The notes under the pieces are model-generated. The model worked only from the letters and a program-made list of their open reading frames with translations, ran no database searches and was not told the origin of the DNA. The translations under genes were made by a program, and so were the position numbers. Source: Acholoe squamosa (taxonomy: Eukaryota > Annelida > Polychaeta > Phyllodocida > Polynoidae). From it: a DNA stretch of 64,000 nucleotides. The DNA lies in the NCBI GenBank assembly GCA_949317995.1, contig OX439035.1, forward strand, positions 81,779,959-81,843,958, given 5' to 3'. Positions 31,601-40,443 of the stretch are shown here, piece after piece; position 1 is the stretch's first letter; each line of letters opens with the position of its first letter.

Positions 31601-32176
31601 ATTCAATTCATTTAAAAAAATATCATAAGATTTTGCTAAATTTGAATTATTTGTTACTTTATGTAGACCAGCTAAAACAGAATAAAGAAAGCATTTATTA
31701 CCAGTTCCTTTTATATTTAAAATTGATTTTTTTTTGTCTATTAAGTCTTTAGTCTTTTGTCTTTCTTTTCCTCCTAAAGGGTTATATTTAAAAATTGAAA
31801 TTCTAAGAACTTTGATTTTTTTAAGAAACCATCCTGATCCCATGTGAAGGAAAGAATCAAAAAATCCTAATATAATAGAAAAACTAGACCTAATTGTTTC
31901 TTCTAAATTCAAAGAATCAAACCCAAATTGAACTGGACTTAAAAACCATGGTTCTATTTGAAAATATTCATTAGTTTCTAAGTTATATTTTCCTAAAATA
32001 ACGCAAAGTCCTATCTGAAATTTAACTCCACCTTCTTCTTTCTTTACTTTTAATATTTTTTTCTTCACTTTTTTTAAATTTTTGAACAAAAATAAATCAG
32101 GATCATATTTTAAAGAATTAGGAATGATATCATATTCTGTGATAAGATTTTTTAATGCTCTACGACGATAAATCAT
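28673..32176 (-). CDS. polB: Protein-primed DNA polymerase, family B
   Basis: 1167 residues. Exonuclease motifs: IYADFECYN (about 335), IHNSMNYDTHF (about 486), YLKIDVLLLCDVF (about 636). Polymerase motifs: FYIDCNNLYGKCL (about 723), KLLINSTFGKTLEN (about 889) and YTDTDSF (about 988), then LRPKMYS. An endonuclease VII-like zinc insert with CYVCG, DHSHIG and ACNRCN (about 431-470) lies between the first two exonuclease motifs, as in many viral and Polinton polymerases. The N-terminus has an OTU-protease-like GTGNKCFLYSVLAGLH and a zinc-finger-like CYKC..H..C. It copies the element, probably primed by a terminal protein. The ATG shares one base with the penton stop (TAATG). Confidence 0.95.
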   Translation of the reverse strand: MIYRRRALKNLITEYDIIPNSLKYDPDLFLFKNLKKVKKKILKVKKEEGGVKFQIGLCVILGKYNLETNEYFQIEPWFLSPVQFGFDSLNLEETIRSSFSIILGFFDSFLHMGSGWFLKKIKVLRISIFKYNPLGGKERQKTKDLIDKKKSILNIKGTGNKCFLYSVLAGLHKVTNNSNLAKSYDIFLNELNLSFITFPVKLNEISQFEKKNNLTINVFGMLETEQKIIQPFPMYISTNSTTVSEGRHVDLLLYDDHYYLIRNLHKFIRPFFWKKTRYFCYKCLISFCSEKKYKSHITQNCNKNPYVGQGYYMPPIGSHLNFSDFKNKVKSPFIIYADFECYNYKMKEPIYKGKSLCEREHKLNAFGAIMVSKYKEYNQDPFIYVGKNVISNFVSYLYQKRAEISYILHHKREPMKLTPQDISHIAKQRKCYVCGVSLTRKGIRKVLDHSHIGREGKGRDINYACNRCNLTYTSLRMDKLKIPIVIHNSMNYDTHFLIQKLYKYVDEKNISVIAKSSEKFLTLSFENFRFIDSFQFLPTSLAKLANLMNEKGTDDFYETKKHLKDKKLLPYVIRKGVMCYDYINSWSVLKEKKLPARKYFYSSLTKENISDEDYQHALFMFKAFKCKNLKDYLKEYLKIDVLLLCDVFESFREKALDYYGLDPSHFLTSPSLSYQAMLKYTGVKLDLFSDIEMYNFIETGVRGGITNVSHRYAIAEEPDEHIFYIDCNNLYGKCLADFLPISDFKWLEKKEINKLEICNIPDDNETGYIMEVTLSYPANLHDRHNSFPLAPEKLEIKKEDLSTYAEQVLKDIGISYKKGGKKLICNLNQKENYVIHYRNLKLYLNLGMKIKKIHRVLSFKQKDWMKPYIDFNTTKRTLATSSFDKEFFKLLINSTFGKTLENVKKRSTMKLTSNPLVSEKLIRKPNFKSLHIFQKDFVGIQYNKERILLNKPIYIGFTVLELSKLWMFNFHYNIMLPAFSESIIQLLYTDTDSFIYYIKDEHFLKKIKNIENYFDFSNLKESHPLFSSKNMKVLGKFKDETGGKKIKEFIALRPKMYSILYETGEEEKKVKGIKKSCIQEIKHSNFKKVLFKNKIREDQFCNIVSLKHKVYTISLHKISLSPFEDKRYLCDSGIKSLAYGHYSIPKRKKKRKKNEIPFPEIKKKKRS

Positions 32177-33105
32177 TAGACTATCGGTCTGAAATGTAAA
32201 ACCAAAAACACTGTTCCGTATTCAAATTTAACAAGATCTCCTAAGTCATCACAGACAGTTATTTGAATTTCTTGTATTTCATTTCTTTTAAGTTTTTTGT
32301 AATATGGAGTAACAAAAACTTCTGTTATGTCATCACCAAAGCTTCCTGTGCATCTTATTGTTCTTAAAAGTGGAACTTGTTTGTTTCCTACTACTTCATT
32401 ACAAACTATGTTGCTATAAATATGAATATTAGATGCTATGTAATGCAAATTAGGAACCCCACCCGCTATGAAATTTTCATATTCATTTGGTCCTAAATTT
32501 GATGCTATTTTTTTATATTCTTCAAAATTTTCTAAAGGAGGTCCCATGAAAGACACAGTATTTCCTTCTTTTTTCTCAGCTTTTTCATGTAAATCTAATC
32601 TTAACAAAGAAGACAAATCAGAAGAAAAAGTTACTACGTCTCCTTTTCCTACTTTAAGAATAGGTTTTAAATTTTGTGGTTCTATTTTCATAAAAGGTTT
32701 TCGCTCTTTTTTAAAGAAAACATCATCAGGATAAATATCAATTTTTTCTAAAACAGAATTTATAGTTCCAATAAGGTTATTAATAGAATTATAATTTCCA
32801 TAAGGAATTCTTTCTACTATAAACCTTTTCTCCAAGGTAACATCACTTGCAGAATTTGCTATGAACACATTTTTTTTAAATTTAAAAAAATTTCTTTCCA
32901 CTATTATAGTTCTATTTCGTTCTGGTCTTTCAGGAAAATTATACCAAGAAATAGGTATATTAACTTCCACCACTCCAACCTCCCATTCCCCTTTCAATGT
33001 AATAGTTGAAGGTAAATTAACATAATAAGAACTTGTTTTGTTTTCCCTAGAAGGGTGAATAGTATTAGAAGGTAAATTCACGTAAAAAGGAGAGGAAATT
33101 GACAT
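32176..33105 (-). CDS. Penton/minor capsid protein (single jelly roll)
   Basis: 309 residues. The start FYVNLPSNT, then SSYYVNLPSTITLKGEWEVGVVEVNIP.SWYN, is the characteristic Polinton penton entry. Late strands include YIASNIHIYSNIV and PLLRTI. It forms capsid vertices. A promoter-like TTATCTCA (33141-33148) lies 36 bp upstream. The polymerase gene follows with a one-base overlap, so the two are likely on one transcript. Confidence 0.88.
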   Translation of the reverse strand: MSISSPFYVNLPSNTIHPSRENKTSSYYVNLPSTITLKGEWEVGVVEVNIPISWYNFPERPERNRTIIVERNFFKFKKNVFIANSASDVTLEKRFIVERIPYGNYNSINNLIGTINSVLEKIDIYPDDVFFKKERKPFMKIEPQNLKPILKVGKGDVVTFSSDLSSLLRLDLHEKAEKKEGNTVSFMGPPLENFEEYKKIASNLGPNEYENFIAGGVPNLHYIASNIHIYSNIVCNEVVGNKQVPLLRTIRCTGSFGDDITEVFVTPYYKKLKRNEIQEIQITVCDDLGDLVKFEYGTVFLVLHFRPIV

Positions 33106-33205
33106 TTCTTTTTTTACTTATATGATATATACTTTTTTGATTATCTCAAAGAAATTAAACTTGAAAAATATTTATTAATTTCATTATTGAAAACATTATA
33201 TAACA

Positions 33206-34060
33206 TCATAACATAACACTGTTATATTTTTCAACATTTTTATTTTCAAGTAAAGCCATTTTAGGTAACTTGTCTTTCTTCAAAGAAGAGCATGATTCTG
33301 ATTTTTTTGATAACCATAATAATATATCTTTTTCATACCTATATATTGGCTTCTTTTCAAACCATTTAACATCACAATATTTACACTTTTTTATTTTATG
33401 ATTCGTTTTCATAAAGAAAAATTCTAAACATTTTATATGAACAGGTTGCATACAACAATGAATGTAAGTAACATTTGTGCTGTTAGAAGAAATTATCAGC
33501 TCTGAAGAACAAAGTTTACAAAACATATAAAGAATAGACATTTTATGTTCTTTTTTTCTTATTTGATCTCTTATTTTTTTCTTTAAAGGACTTAAAACAT
33601 AATCATTAGGATTAACATTCAAGTAATGTTTTTTGTGAGCAGGTTTCATCAATTCTATTACATCTTCAAAATATGAAATTTCTAAAATAAAACATGAAAA
33701 ATCCTTTATTCTATAATAAAAATCTGTATATTTTAAAAAAATACAGCACATTTTAATAATTCTAGGCAATAACATGACATCAGATAAAACAATCTTCATT
33801 ATTTCTTCTAAAAGATATGAAGACTGAAAGAAATCAGAGAAAAAGCATAAAGCTTCTACTCTTATTTCTTTTAAAGATGAAAATGGCTGAATCAAAGAAA
33901 GCGCTGTAAATATATGTTTAGCTTCTCTTACACTCATATAATTCTGAACAGGGAAACTGACATCTATTAAATCATCTATTTTACCATCAGTGAAAGTCAA
34001 CATAGCTTCTAAGTAATAAACACGACTTAAAAGCAAACCAACATTAACTTTCATTATCAT
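33206..34060 (-). CDS. RING-like zinc-finger protein, paralogue 1
   Basis: About 284 residues from the ATG at 34060; the frame is open to 34114, but only from a TTG. A helical N-terminus with FFSDFFQSSYLLEEI is followed by a cysteine/histidine cluster: CKLCSS, then VTYIHCCMQPVHIKC, then KCKYCDVKW. It ends in ILLWLSKK. Spacing resembles a RING or RING-variant finger, so E3-ligase or adaptor activity is possible. It shares architecture with the gene at 34402-35247 and probably arose by tandem duplication. Confidence 0.7.
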   Translation of the reverse strand: MIMKVNVGLLLSRVYYLEAMLTFTDGKIDDLIDVSFPVQNYMSVREAKHIFTALSLIQPFSSLKEIRVEALCFFSDFFQSSYLLEEIMKIVLSDVMLLPRIIKMCCIFLKYTDFYYRIKDFSCFILEISYFEDVIELMKPAHKKHYLNVNPNDYVLSPLKKKIRDQIRKKEHKMSILYMFCKLCSSELIISSNSTNVTYIHCCMQPVHIKCLEFFFMKTNHKIKKCKYCDVKWFEKKPIYRYEKDILLWLSKKSESCSSLKKDKLPKMALLENKNVEKYNSVML

Positions 34061-34401
34061 CTTTATATCAGCAATTTTTTTTCTGATATAACTTACTGTG
34101 AAATCTCTTCTCAAAACTTGACACTTTATTATATCTACTCAATAACTTACAATAAATCCTCTTTATTTCAATCCAACAACAAATATGGTAAAGGCATATT
34201 ATCTTCAATAGACTTTATATATCAAAACTTGTTTGATAAATATGGTACAAAATGTTCTGTTTTAAGGTTCTTAACCTGAAATGTTACAGTGCCTAACTAA
34301 ACACCGAACTTACAGGTTATATACTCTTATGTATGTGATAAAGGATACCTGTTAGAAGTTATCACATAGTAGTTTTTTTACATCCTTATATTTCTTAAAC
34401 T

Positions 34402-35247
34402 TTAATAATAATGTAATGCATTTTTTATAGTTTTTTTTCTTAAGCTTCTGAATTTTTTTCTTAGCCATGAACAAAATTCAGGACTACATATTGGCTTTGC
34501 TTTTTTCCATTTCATGCCACAATCATAACATGCTATACCTTTCCGATAATGAGTACTGTATGAAGCAAACTTAAAACTACTGTAACATTTATAATTAACT
34601 GGACAAGCACAACACAGCATATATGTTACTTTTAATGTTCTAATTTTTTTATTTTTATCAAAAGTATGGTATTTCCCACACCCTCCGCAGCGAAACTTAA
34701 CAATTTCTGCATTAAGGTCTAAATCTTGTAACATATCAGTTATTTTATTTTGTAGTTCATTATCCGAATAACAAAGATAATCACAATAAGCAAATATGCT
34801 GTGTTTTGTACAAAGCAAATCGTCTAATATGTCAGAACGATTAACTTTTAGAAGATCTGAAGCAAACCAAAATAATTTTCTACTGCTTACATGAAACATA
34901 GTTCCGCAATAAACATAAACTTTCAATGCTTTCCCTATTTCTTTGATTTTTTTCGTAGTCCTTTGATATATATAATTAAACAAAAAATCTGACTGAAAAA
35001 AAGAAGCAAAAAATGCTAAGGACTCTATGTTTTTGATTTCATTAAAACGTTCATAACAAGCTTTTTTTGATGAAATATTTAAGAAGGAAATGTATAAAAA
35101 ACATTTCGATACAGATAATAATGAATGTGCAGGTATTTCAATGTTTAATTTTTCCATCAAAGGTTCACGATAAAAATTGAAATAGTTTTTAAAGTATAAA
35201 CTTCTTAATGAAAGTAAAAAAAAGTTCAAGTAGAGTTGCTTTTCCAT
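34402..35247 (-). CDS. RING-like zinc-finger protein, paralogue 2
   Basis: 281 residues. The same layout as the gene at 33206-34060: FFASFFQSDFLFNYI in the helical half, then CGGCGKYHT, VTYMLCCACPVNYKC, ACYDCGMKW and CSWLRKK. The histidine of paralogue 1's VHIKC is replaced by Asn-Tyr (VNYKC), so zinc ligation differs and one copy may have lost activity. Similarity is low outside these blocks, so the duplication is old. A 290-bp AT-rich spacer separates the two genes. Confidence 0.7.
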   Translation of the reverse strand: MEKQLYLNFFLLSLRSLYFKNYFNFYREPLMEKLNIEIPAHSLLSVSKCFLYISFLNISSKKACYERFNEIKNIESLAFFASFFQSDFLFNYIYQRTTKKIKEIGKALKVYVYCGTMFHVSSRKLFWFASDLLKVNRSDILDDLLCTKHSIFAYCDYLCYSDNELQNKITDMLQDLDLNAEIVKFRCGGCGKYHTFDKNKKIRTLKVTYMLCCACPVNYKCYSSFKFASYSTHYRKGIACYDCGMKWKKAKPICSPEFCSWLRKKFRSLRKKTIKNALHYY

Positions 35248-35425
35248 CTTGAACCTATAAAAACAAGACGGATTATTTTAAGATATAAAACAAACATTGA
35301 AATTCTTGTATGACATTTTCATACTACATATTTATGATATAGGCTGCACACATCTTCAAATATAACATCATATAAACATTAAAGTAACTTTTCTTGAAGC
35401 TTATGTTTTATTTCTTGTGAATTTT

Positions 35426-36382
35426 TTAATCCAAATGTGTTGACGAAATATGCTGAATCAAAAGGAGAGGGGAGCCAAAAAGTTTCAAGCAATAACGGCA
35501 TGACATCATGCTCTTTTTCTGTGCATTGAAATATACTCCCCCTCCAAAGAACAGCTCGTCAGTGCATGTTTCACAAGTGATTTTTTTACATATTTTTGTT
35601 CTTGTTTTTGTAGGAACTTTCGTCATCAGCTTCAAGAAAAGAGATCCTGTCTCTGTGTCTTTCTTTTGAGGGAAGACGACAGAAACAGGCAAGCGAGACA
35701 GAATTAAACGTTGAAGGTAGTCTCTCGTATTAGCCTGTTGTATAGAATCAGAAAAAGGCTCAGTGACATTGACAACTTTGGCTGAACTTCTATCAGGAAG
35801 AGTGATGTTGTTGTCGTCTTTCACGACAACTTCACTAGGAACTAAGTCACTGTCTTGGAGAACAGCTACTTCTTCACCAGCAACATTAACTTCGTTACTG
35901 TCAATGATTTCGTCCTTGTCCCCTTCGAGAATAACTTCAACTTCACGATGACTGTAGTGGTCATTGTTGTCTTCAATACCACTAATTTCCTCATAGTCAA
36001 CGTGAAGTTCATTGTTATCTTCTAAGGAGACAACTTCATTCACAACTTGATAGTCATCTTTTGACAACTCAAGTCCAGAAATCTGAATAGCTTCGTCTAG
36101 TAAATCTGAAGAAGCTGGACCATAGTCGCTTTTGCAAAGCTCAGAAAGTTTTTTTTTCTTTACTAATGGAGGCATAACCTCCAGATCTTCTTCTTTTGAT
36201 ATCATTCTTTTAGTAGGATAAGCTCGACTCGGTCTTACAAGAAGAGGCATTTCCTCTTCAGGCTTCTGAAGAGAAGATGTTTCTTGTACATCATGAACAT
36301 TTTTAGCAAATTTTGTTCCTTGAAAAAATTGGTTGTTTAACTTGGACAAAATAGGTTCTGGCTCTTGGTTTTCACGTTCCAT
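35426..36382 (-). CDS. Acidic C2H2 zinc-finger protein
   Basis: 318 residues. The N-terminal two thirds are acidic and disordered (EEMPLLVRPSR; many Asp/Glu-rich stretches around 90-190). The C-terminus has CETC followed by a C2H2 finger, CRYC...LLLIQHISSTH. The organisation is that of a transcriptional activator. Base composition is visibly less AT-rich than its neighbours, with more balanced codon use, which could mean later acquisition or host adaptation. Confidence 0.75.
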   Translation of the reverse strand: MERENQEPEPILSKLNNQFFQGTKFAKNVHDVQETSSLQKPEEEMPLLVRPSRAYPTKRMISKEEDLEVMPPLVKKKKLSELCKSDYGPASSDLLDEAIQISGLELSKDDYQVVNEVVSLEDNNELHVDYEEISGIEDNNDHYSHREVEVILEGDKDEIIDSNEVNVAGEEVAVLQDSDLVPSEVVVKDDNNITLPDRSSAKVVNVTEPFSDSIQQANTRDYLQRLILSRLPVSVVFPQKKDTETGSLFLKLMTKVPTKTRTKICKKITCETCTDELFFGGGVYFNAQKKSMMSCRYCLKLFGSPLLLIQHISSTHLD

Positions 36383-36494
36383 CTGTAGGTAATAAATAAA
36401 ATAAAATTCATAACTAAAATTTTAAGTCAAAAAGTTAAGTATAAAAAAATAAAATGTCACTCAAACATTATGCTAAGCAACTTTTATATAATAT

Positions 36495-37565
36495 TTATTT
36501 CATTATTTTTAATTTTTTTGGTTTACAATTTTTAGGACCTCTTCTGTCTTTAGTACACCTGAGAATAGCTGCAGAACAATGTTGCGGACATTTGGCACAT
36601 TTCTCTATATTTTCAGGTAACATATTAGTTTGTAAGACAATTAAATGCTTATATATTCTATCACATACTTTAATAGAAGATTCTAAGTTAGCCCTACACT
36701 GTTCTAGCTGTTCTTTAAATAAGTTAGCAAAAGGTGAAAACTCTCGTAACGAATTTACTTTATCATCTACATCTATATCTATTTTTTTCTCATGCTTCAT
36801 TTCTTCATTTTTTTTAAATTTTTTATTCGTTAAACCCTGCTCTTCACTATCTGAATCGCTCTCAGACAATTCTAAATCTTCTTTTAAAAAATTAAATTCA
36901 GGATCAGAAGAAGTATCTTGAGAAACGCTTCGTTTAGGTTTAACAGATTTAGATTTTCTCTTTTTTCTTTCTATGTCTAAAGATTTCGAATCATTATCCT
37001 CATTTTCACTAGAATCTGACAAATTCTCTTCACTGAAAACATTATCAGAAGCTGGTAATATTTTTTTATTCTTTTTTCTTTTCTTAGTCTCTACATATTC
37101 TTTCACTTCCTCGTTCTCAGAATCAAAAAAAATAGAAACAGGTTTGCTTCTCATATTTTCAGAAGGAAAAAAATCTACACTTTGATTTTTTGTGTGAAAA
37201 GTTATATTAAGATTCAAAACTTCTGAAATACATTCTAACAATACACTATGAGAAGAAATAAGGTCTAAAAGAATTTTTTCTTTCTCTTGATTTATACAAA
37301 ATTCATACTCTTTTTTGTAGGCTTCTTCTTTTTTTAACAGAGACAAAAGAAAAAACCAAGTCTCATCTTTCATTAGATCAAATATTTTCTCTTTTGATAT
37401 AAAAGACTCTTGCTTCTTCCTTTTAATATATTTTAAAATGTAATACAAACAATGTTTCTCTTTAAGCTTAATTTCATTCCAGTAAACTCTGTTAAATTCA
37501 TTATTTTGACTTAAAATAAAAAATATTGTTAAAAGAATTTCTGAAATCAATTTAATTTCTTTCAT
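36495..37565 (-). CDS. Charged nuclear-like protein with C-terminal Cys cluster
   Basis: 356 residues. A helical N-terminal domain (about 1-130) is followed by a long acidic/basic Ser-rich linker with nuclear-localisation-like KKRKKNKK and ERKKRKSKS, and a C-terminal cluster CAKCPQHCSAAILRC..C next to a basic end. It overlaps the preceding gene by 14 bases. Function unknown; composition suggests a nuclear regulatory protein. Confidence 0.65.
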   Translation of the reverse strand: MKEIKLISEILLTIFFILSQNNEFNRVYWNEIKLKEKHCLYYILKYIKRKKQESFISKEKIFDLMKDETWFFLLSLLKKEEAYKKEYEFCINQEKEKILLDLISSHSVLLECISEVLNLNITFHTKNQSVDFFPSENMRSKPVSIFFDSENEEVKEYVETKKRKKNKKILPASDNVFSEENLSDSSENEDNDSKSLDIERKKRKSKSVKPKRSVSQDTSSDPEFNFLKEDLELSESDSDSEEQGLTNKKFKKNEEMKHEKKIDIDVDDKVNSLREFSPFANLFKEQLEQCRANLESSIKVCDRIYKHLIVLQTNMLPENIEKCAKCPQHCSAAILRCTKDRRGPKNCKPKKLKIMK

Positions 37566-38205
37566 TTTTATTATCTGACTTTTCCTTTATTATTTCGTCT
37601 AACACAAGTTTTATCTCAGAACATAAAAATAAAAAAATATTACAATCTTTAGTTATACAATTCCCTTTGAAATTATAACCTAAAGTAAAAGTAATATCTT
37701 TATTTGAAATTCTTATGACAGAAACATTGTTCACATTATAATCTTTTAATCCTTCATAATTTACCCAAACAGATTCATATGTGTTAGACTCCTTTAATTT
37801 ATATGAATATTTGTCTTTAAAATGAAATCGTATTTTTAAAAGAAATTCTATGACTTTAATATTGTTATTTTTTATGTCAATTTCTACACTTATTTGGATA
37901 TTTAATAATGATACTTTAATTTTATTGTAATTTATTAAAGAAAAATGATTCCAAAAGTTTGAACAAAAAAAGGAAATAAACTTTTTAATGTTGCTTACAA
38001 TAAAGTTAAAATCATTTCTTAAAAATATATAAAAACACCCATTTTTGGTAAATTTTAAAGAAAAATCTTTTTTTAAAATAACAATAGAACCTCTATATTT
38101 AGAAATTTTCCCCTGCAGCTGATATAAATTCTCTATGTCTAACTTAGCACAAGGGTACGTTCTAGCTATTAAAACAATATTATTAGTGTAATACTGAATT
38201 GACAT
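37552..38205 (-). CDS. Unknown protein, possible TBP-like fold
   Basis: About 217 residues from the first ATG (38205); the frame is open 14 codons further to 38247, but only through a GTG. Near the start, NNIVLIARTYPCAKLDIENL followed by YRGSIVILKK and SLKFTKNGCFYIFL resembles one half of a TATA-binding protein saddle. Near the end, SVIRISNKDITFTLGYNF and a final helix could be the second half. Identity is low and this is a hypothesis; a viral transcription-initiation factor would fit its place among the regulatory genes. First in the compact minus-strand series. Confidence 0.5.
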   Translation of the reverse strand: MSIQYYTNNIVLIARTYPCAKLDIENLYQLQGKISKYRGSIVILKKDFSLKFTKNGCFYIFLRNDFNFIVSNIKKFISFFCSNFWNHFSLINYNKIKVSLLNIQISVEIDIKNNNIKVIEFLLKIRFHFKDKYSYKLKESNTYESVWVNYEGLKDYNVNNVSVIRISNKDITFTLGYNFKGNCITKDCNIFLFLCSEIKLVLDEIIKEKSDNKNERN

Positions 38206-38439
38206 AAGAATTAAAACCAAAATATATGCAAACCAATTAGATAACACCGAAAGAATGATATATTATACCATAATAGAAGCAAGCCAGCTATATAATTTAT
38301 TGAATAACTAAATAAACAAGACAACTGAAGCACGTTAACTGAATGACTGATACAAGCTAACTAAATAAAAGCAAGTAAGCAAATAAATAAAATAAAATAA
38401 TAACCTTATCCAAATTTAATCAGCAATCTTGATGTTGCT

Positions 38440-38575
38440 AGCAGATCCTCGTCCTAAATGAACTGTGAATAACCTTGTTGATACAGTAAACTGTAAACGA
38501 CCTCGATGTTAGAGCAAACTGCAGACGACCTTGATTTTACACAGACTAAACGACCTTGATGCTGCTGAGTCCTTA
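38440..38575. repeat. 28-bp degenerate tandem repeat
   Basis: On the minus strand, copies of ATCAAGGTCGTTTACAGTTT follow at about 25-28-bp spacing, four times, with drift. It lies at the downstream end of the small-exon chain and follows the possible splice acceptor ..TTTTTGATTAAG near 38578. Confidence 0.6.
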
Positions 38576-38959
38576 ATCAAAAATAAGAAGACAGCACAAG
38601 ACGTCTATTTGAAAAGAAAAAAGACACTTAATTTCTTTAAATTATCAGCATTTTATCATTTCATATATAATCAGTTTCATGTCATCATCTAATTATCGTT
38701 ATTTTTTCAATATGATATATATAAATTAATCAGTTTCATATCTTCATCTTATTATTATAAAATAATAATCATCATTATTATAAATCATTATAATAAAACA
38801 TTATAAATAGTAATTATAATGTTTTTTTCAATATAATCATTTAATTATAATCTCATTTAGATTAAATTTTACATTATAAACTCATTTAGATTAAATTTTA
38901 ATGTAAAATATAAATAACAATTCGTCTTATCTATGACTAAAATCCAAAAGCAAAAGAAA

Positions 38960-39044
38960 TTTACCTTTGCTTTTTACAGTAAAACTTTCTGACTCAAGTT
39001 CAGCAAGGTCACTCTCGGATTGAGTTTGGATTAAGTATTGACCT
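38960..39044 (-). CDS. Small internal exon of a spliced Polinton gene
   Basis: On the minus strand, acceptor ATTTTTTAG precedes GTCAATACTTAATCC; the exon reads QYLIQTQSESDLAELESESF and ends AAAG followed by GTAAAT. Phase 1 in and phase 1 out match the exon at 39303-39451. Acidic sequence, no family recognised. A decayed duplicate of this exon lies at about 39062-39127. Confidence 0.5.
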
Positions 39045-39061
39045 AAAAAATAACATTTCAT

Positions 39062-39127
39062 AAAATCTTTAATATATAGCTCGAGTTCAACAAGGTCATT
39101 CTTAAATTATTAAATCAAGTATTAACC
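39062..39127 (-). pseudogene. Decayed duplicate exon
   Basis: The minus strand has acceptor-like TTTATTTCAG, then GTTAATACTTGATTTAATAA and TGACCTTGTTGAACTCGAG, clearly similar to the exon at 38960-39044 but with an immediate in-frame stop (TAA). It would be skipped, or would truncate the product. Confidence 0.5.
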
Positions 39128-39302
39128 TGAAATAAAATTTTATGAGAAGTTTAAATCTGAATCTTCTTAAACTTAAAACATAATTATTTTTTTTAAAAAA
39201 TAAATTTAAAAATTATTATTAGAACTTGGTTTTCTATATTCAACTAAAAAAAGTATTTTTCTTTTCTTATATTTAGTAATAAAGATTAGGTCAATAAATT
39301 TA

Positions 39303-39462
39303 CCTCTGTGTATGTGGAAAATATCATGGAACAGATAATTAATTATCAATCTCGTACGGGTCAATAATCTCTGACACGCCTGTATATTTTGCCTTGCTAG
39401 TTGTCCTCCTCTATGTTCCTCGTAGTTGGACACAGAGTTTCCTCCACTCATAATACACTAAA
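39303..39462 (-). CDS. First coding exon of a small spliced Polinton gene
   Basis: A good acceptor (TTGCTTTTTTAG) at 39463 precedes an ATG at 39451. The peptide starts MSGGNSVSNYEEHRGGQLAR and ends ..FHIHR before donor G/GTAAAT at 39302. It joins in frame to 38960-39044. Predicted product: roughly 80 residues, helical, without recognised domains. The final exon is uncertain; one choice adds about eight residues ending at a stop near 38554. Confidence 0.5.
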
Positions 39463-39777
39463 AAAGCAAAAACAGTCTTTGATAAAATAAATTCTTAAGC
39501 TGAGTTCCTGTACTCTTGTTAAAATTGATCATAATTACTATGTTGAAATTGATCATATTTACTATCATCCTATTAACGTCATTCATCTTGTGAAAAATCA
39601 ATTATAACTGACATCCTTTCTGAATTAACCCTCTGCGCAAGGTGTATTCCATGACTAATTATGAAACCTATAATAAAAGCCTCCCTTAGTCAAAATATTA
39701 TCCATTTATCTCATATGCTATGTCATTTATCTAATGTCATGTATAGTTAATTTAGTCAATAAATACCTACCTTGAAA

Positions 39778-39842
39778 CTGTGTAAGGTATCCTGTCTTAA
39801 ATAAAACAGGACAGCACTGCTTATAGAAGCTATCTGAAGCTA
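39778..39842 (-). other. Predicted non-coding leader exon
   Basis: The minus strand has acceptor CTTTTTTTCAG and donor TTTCAAG/GTAGGT flanking 65 bases with no usable start. It lies between the predicted first exon at about 40454-40500 and the coding exon at 39303-39462. Confidence 0.4.
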
Positions 39843-40443
39843 TCTGAAAAAAAGAGTTGAATAACTTTTAATGGATTGTAAAAATGAATTTCGAGTTAAA
39901 TTACATTCGATGGACAGTAAGTTAAATTACTTTTAATAGATGGTTAATAACATCTGTTTATTCATTGCTGATCATGAAATGACCTCCTGAGCTTTATCCA
40001 TTTTATAATAGATAACCTCTTGGTTTTTTTCCTTTGATTATTTATCTTGCGTACAACATTTCAAACAATGTCTCAGAGTTTATTACCATAATTTCCATTT
40101 GAACGCACCATAACACAGAATGGCTGAACAGATCTTCAGGTTTAGGTTAACTCTACTATAGGTAGGTTTAATTTATGTGATAACAGCGCTTGCCATCCTC
40201 CTACGAACTTTTTTTTCTATCTATAGCTTCAAAATAAATTTAAACTGTGAAATATAATAAATTATGTGCACTAAAACTAAAATACAATAAACGAATTCCT
40301 TTATTTTCTTTTTTTCGACATAAAAACCATTGAACGTGCACTACGTTCATCTTACTCATAACAAAAGCCCTTGTAAGTGCATCATACTGTAACGTAACCA
40401 TGACAACGATACTGTACAGTATGCGCATCTGGTCGTCTTCTCA

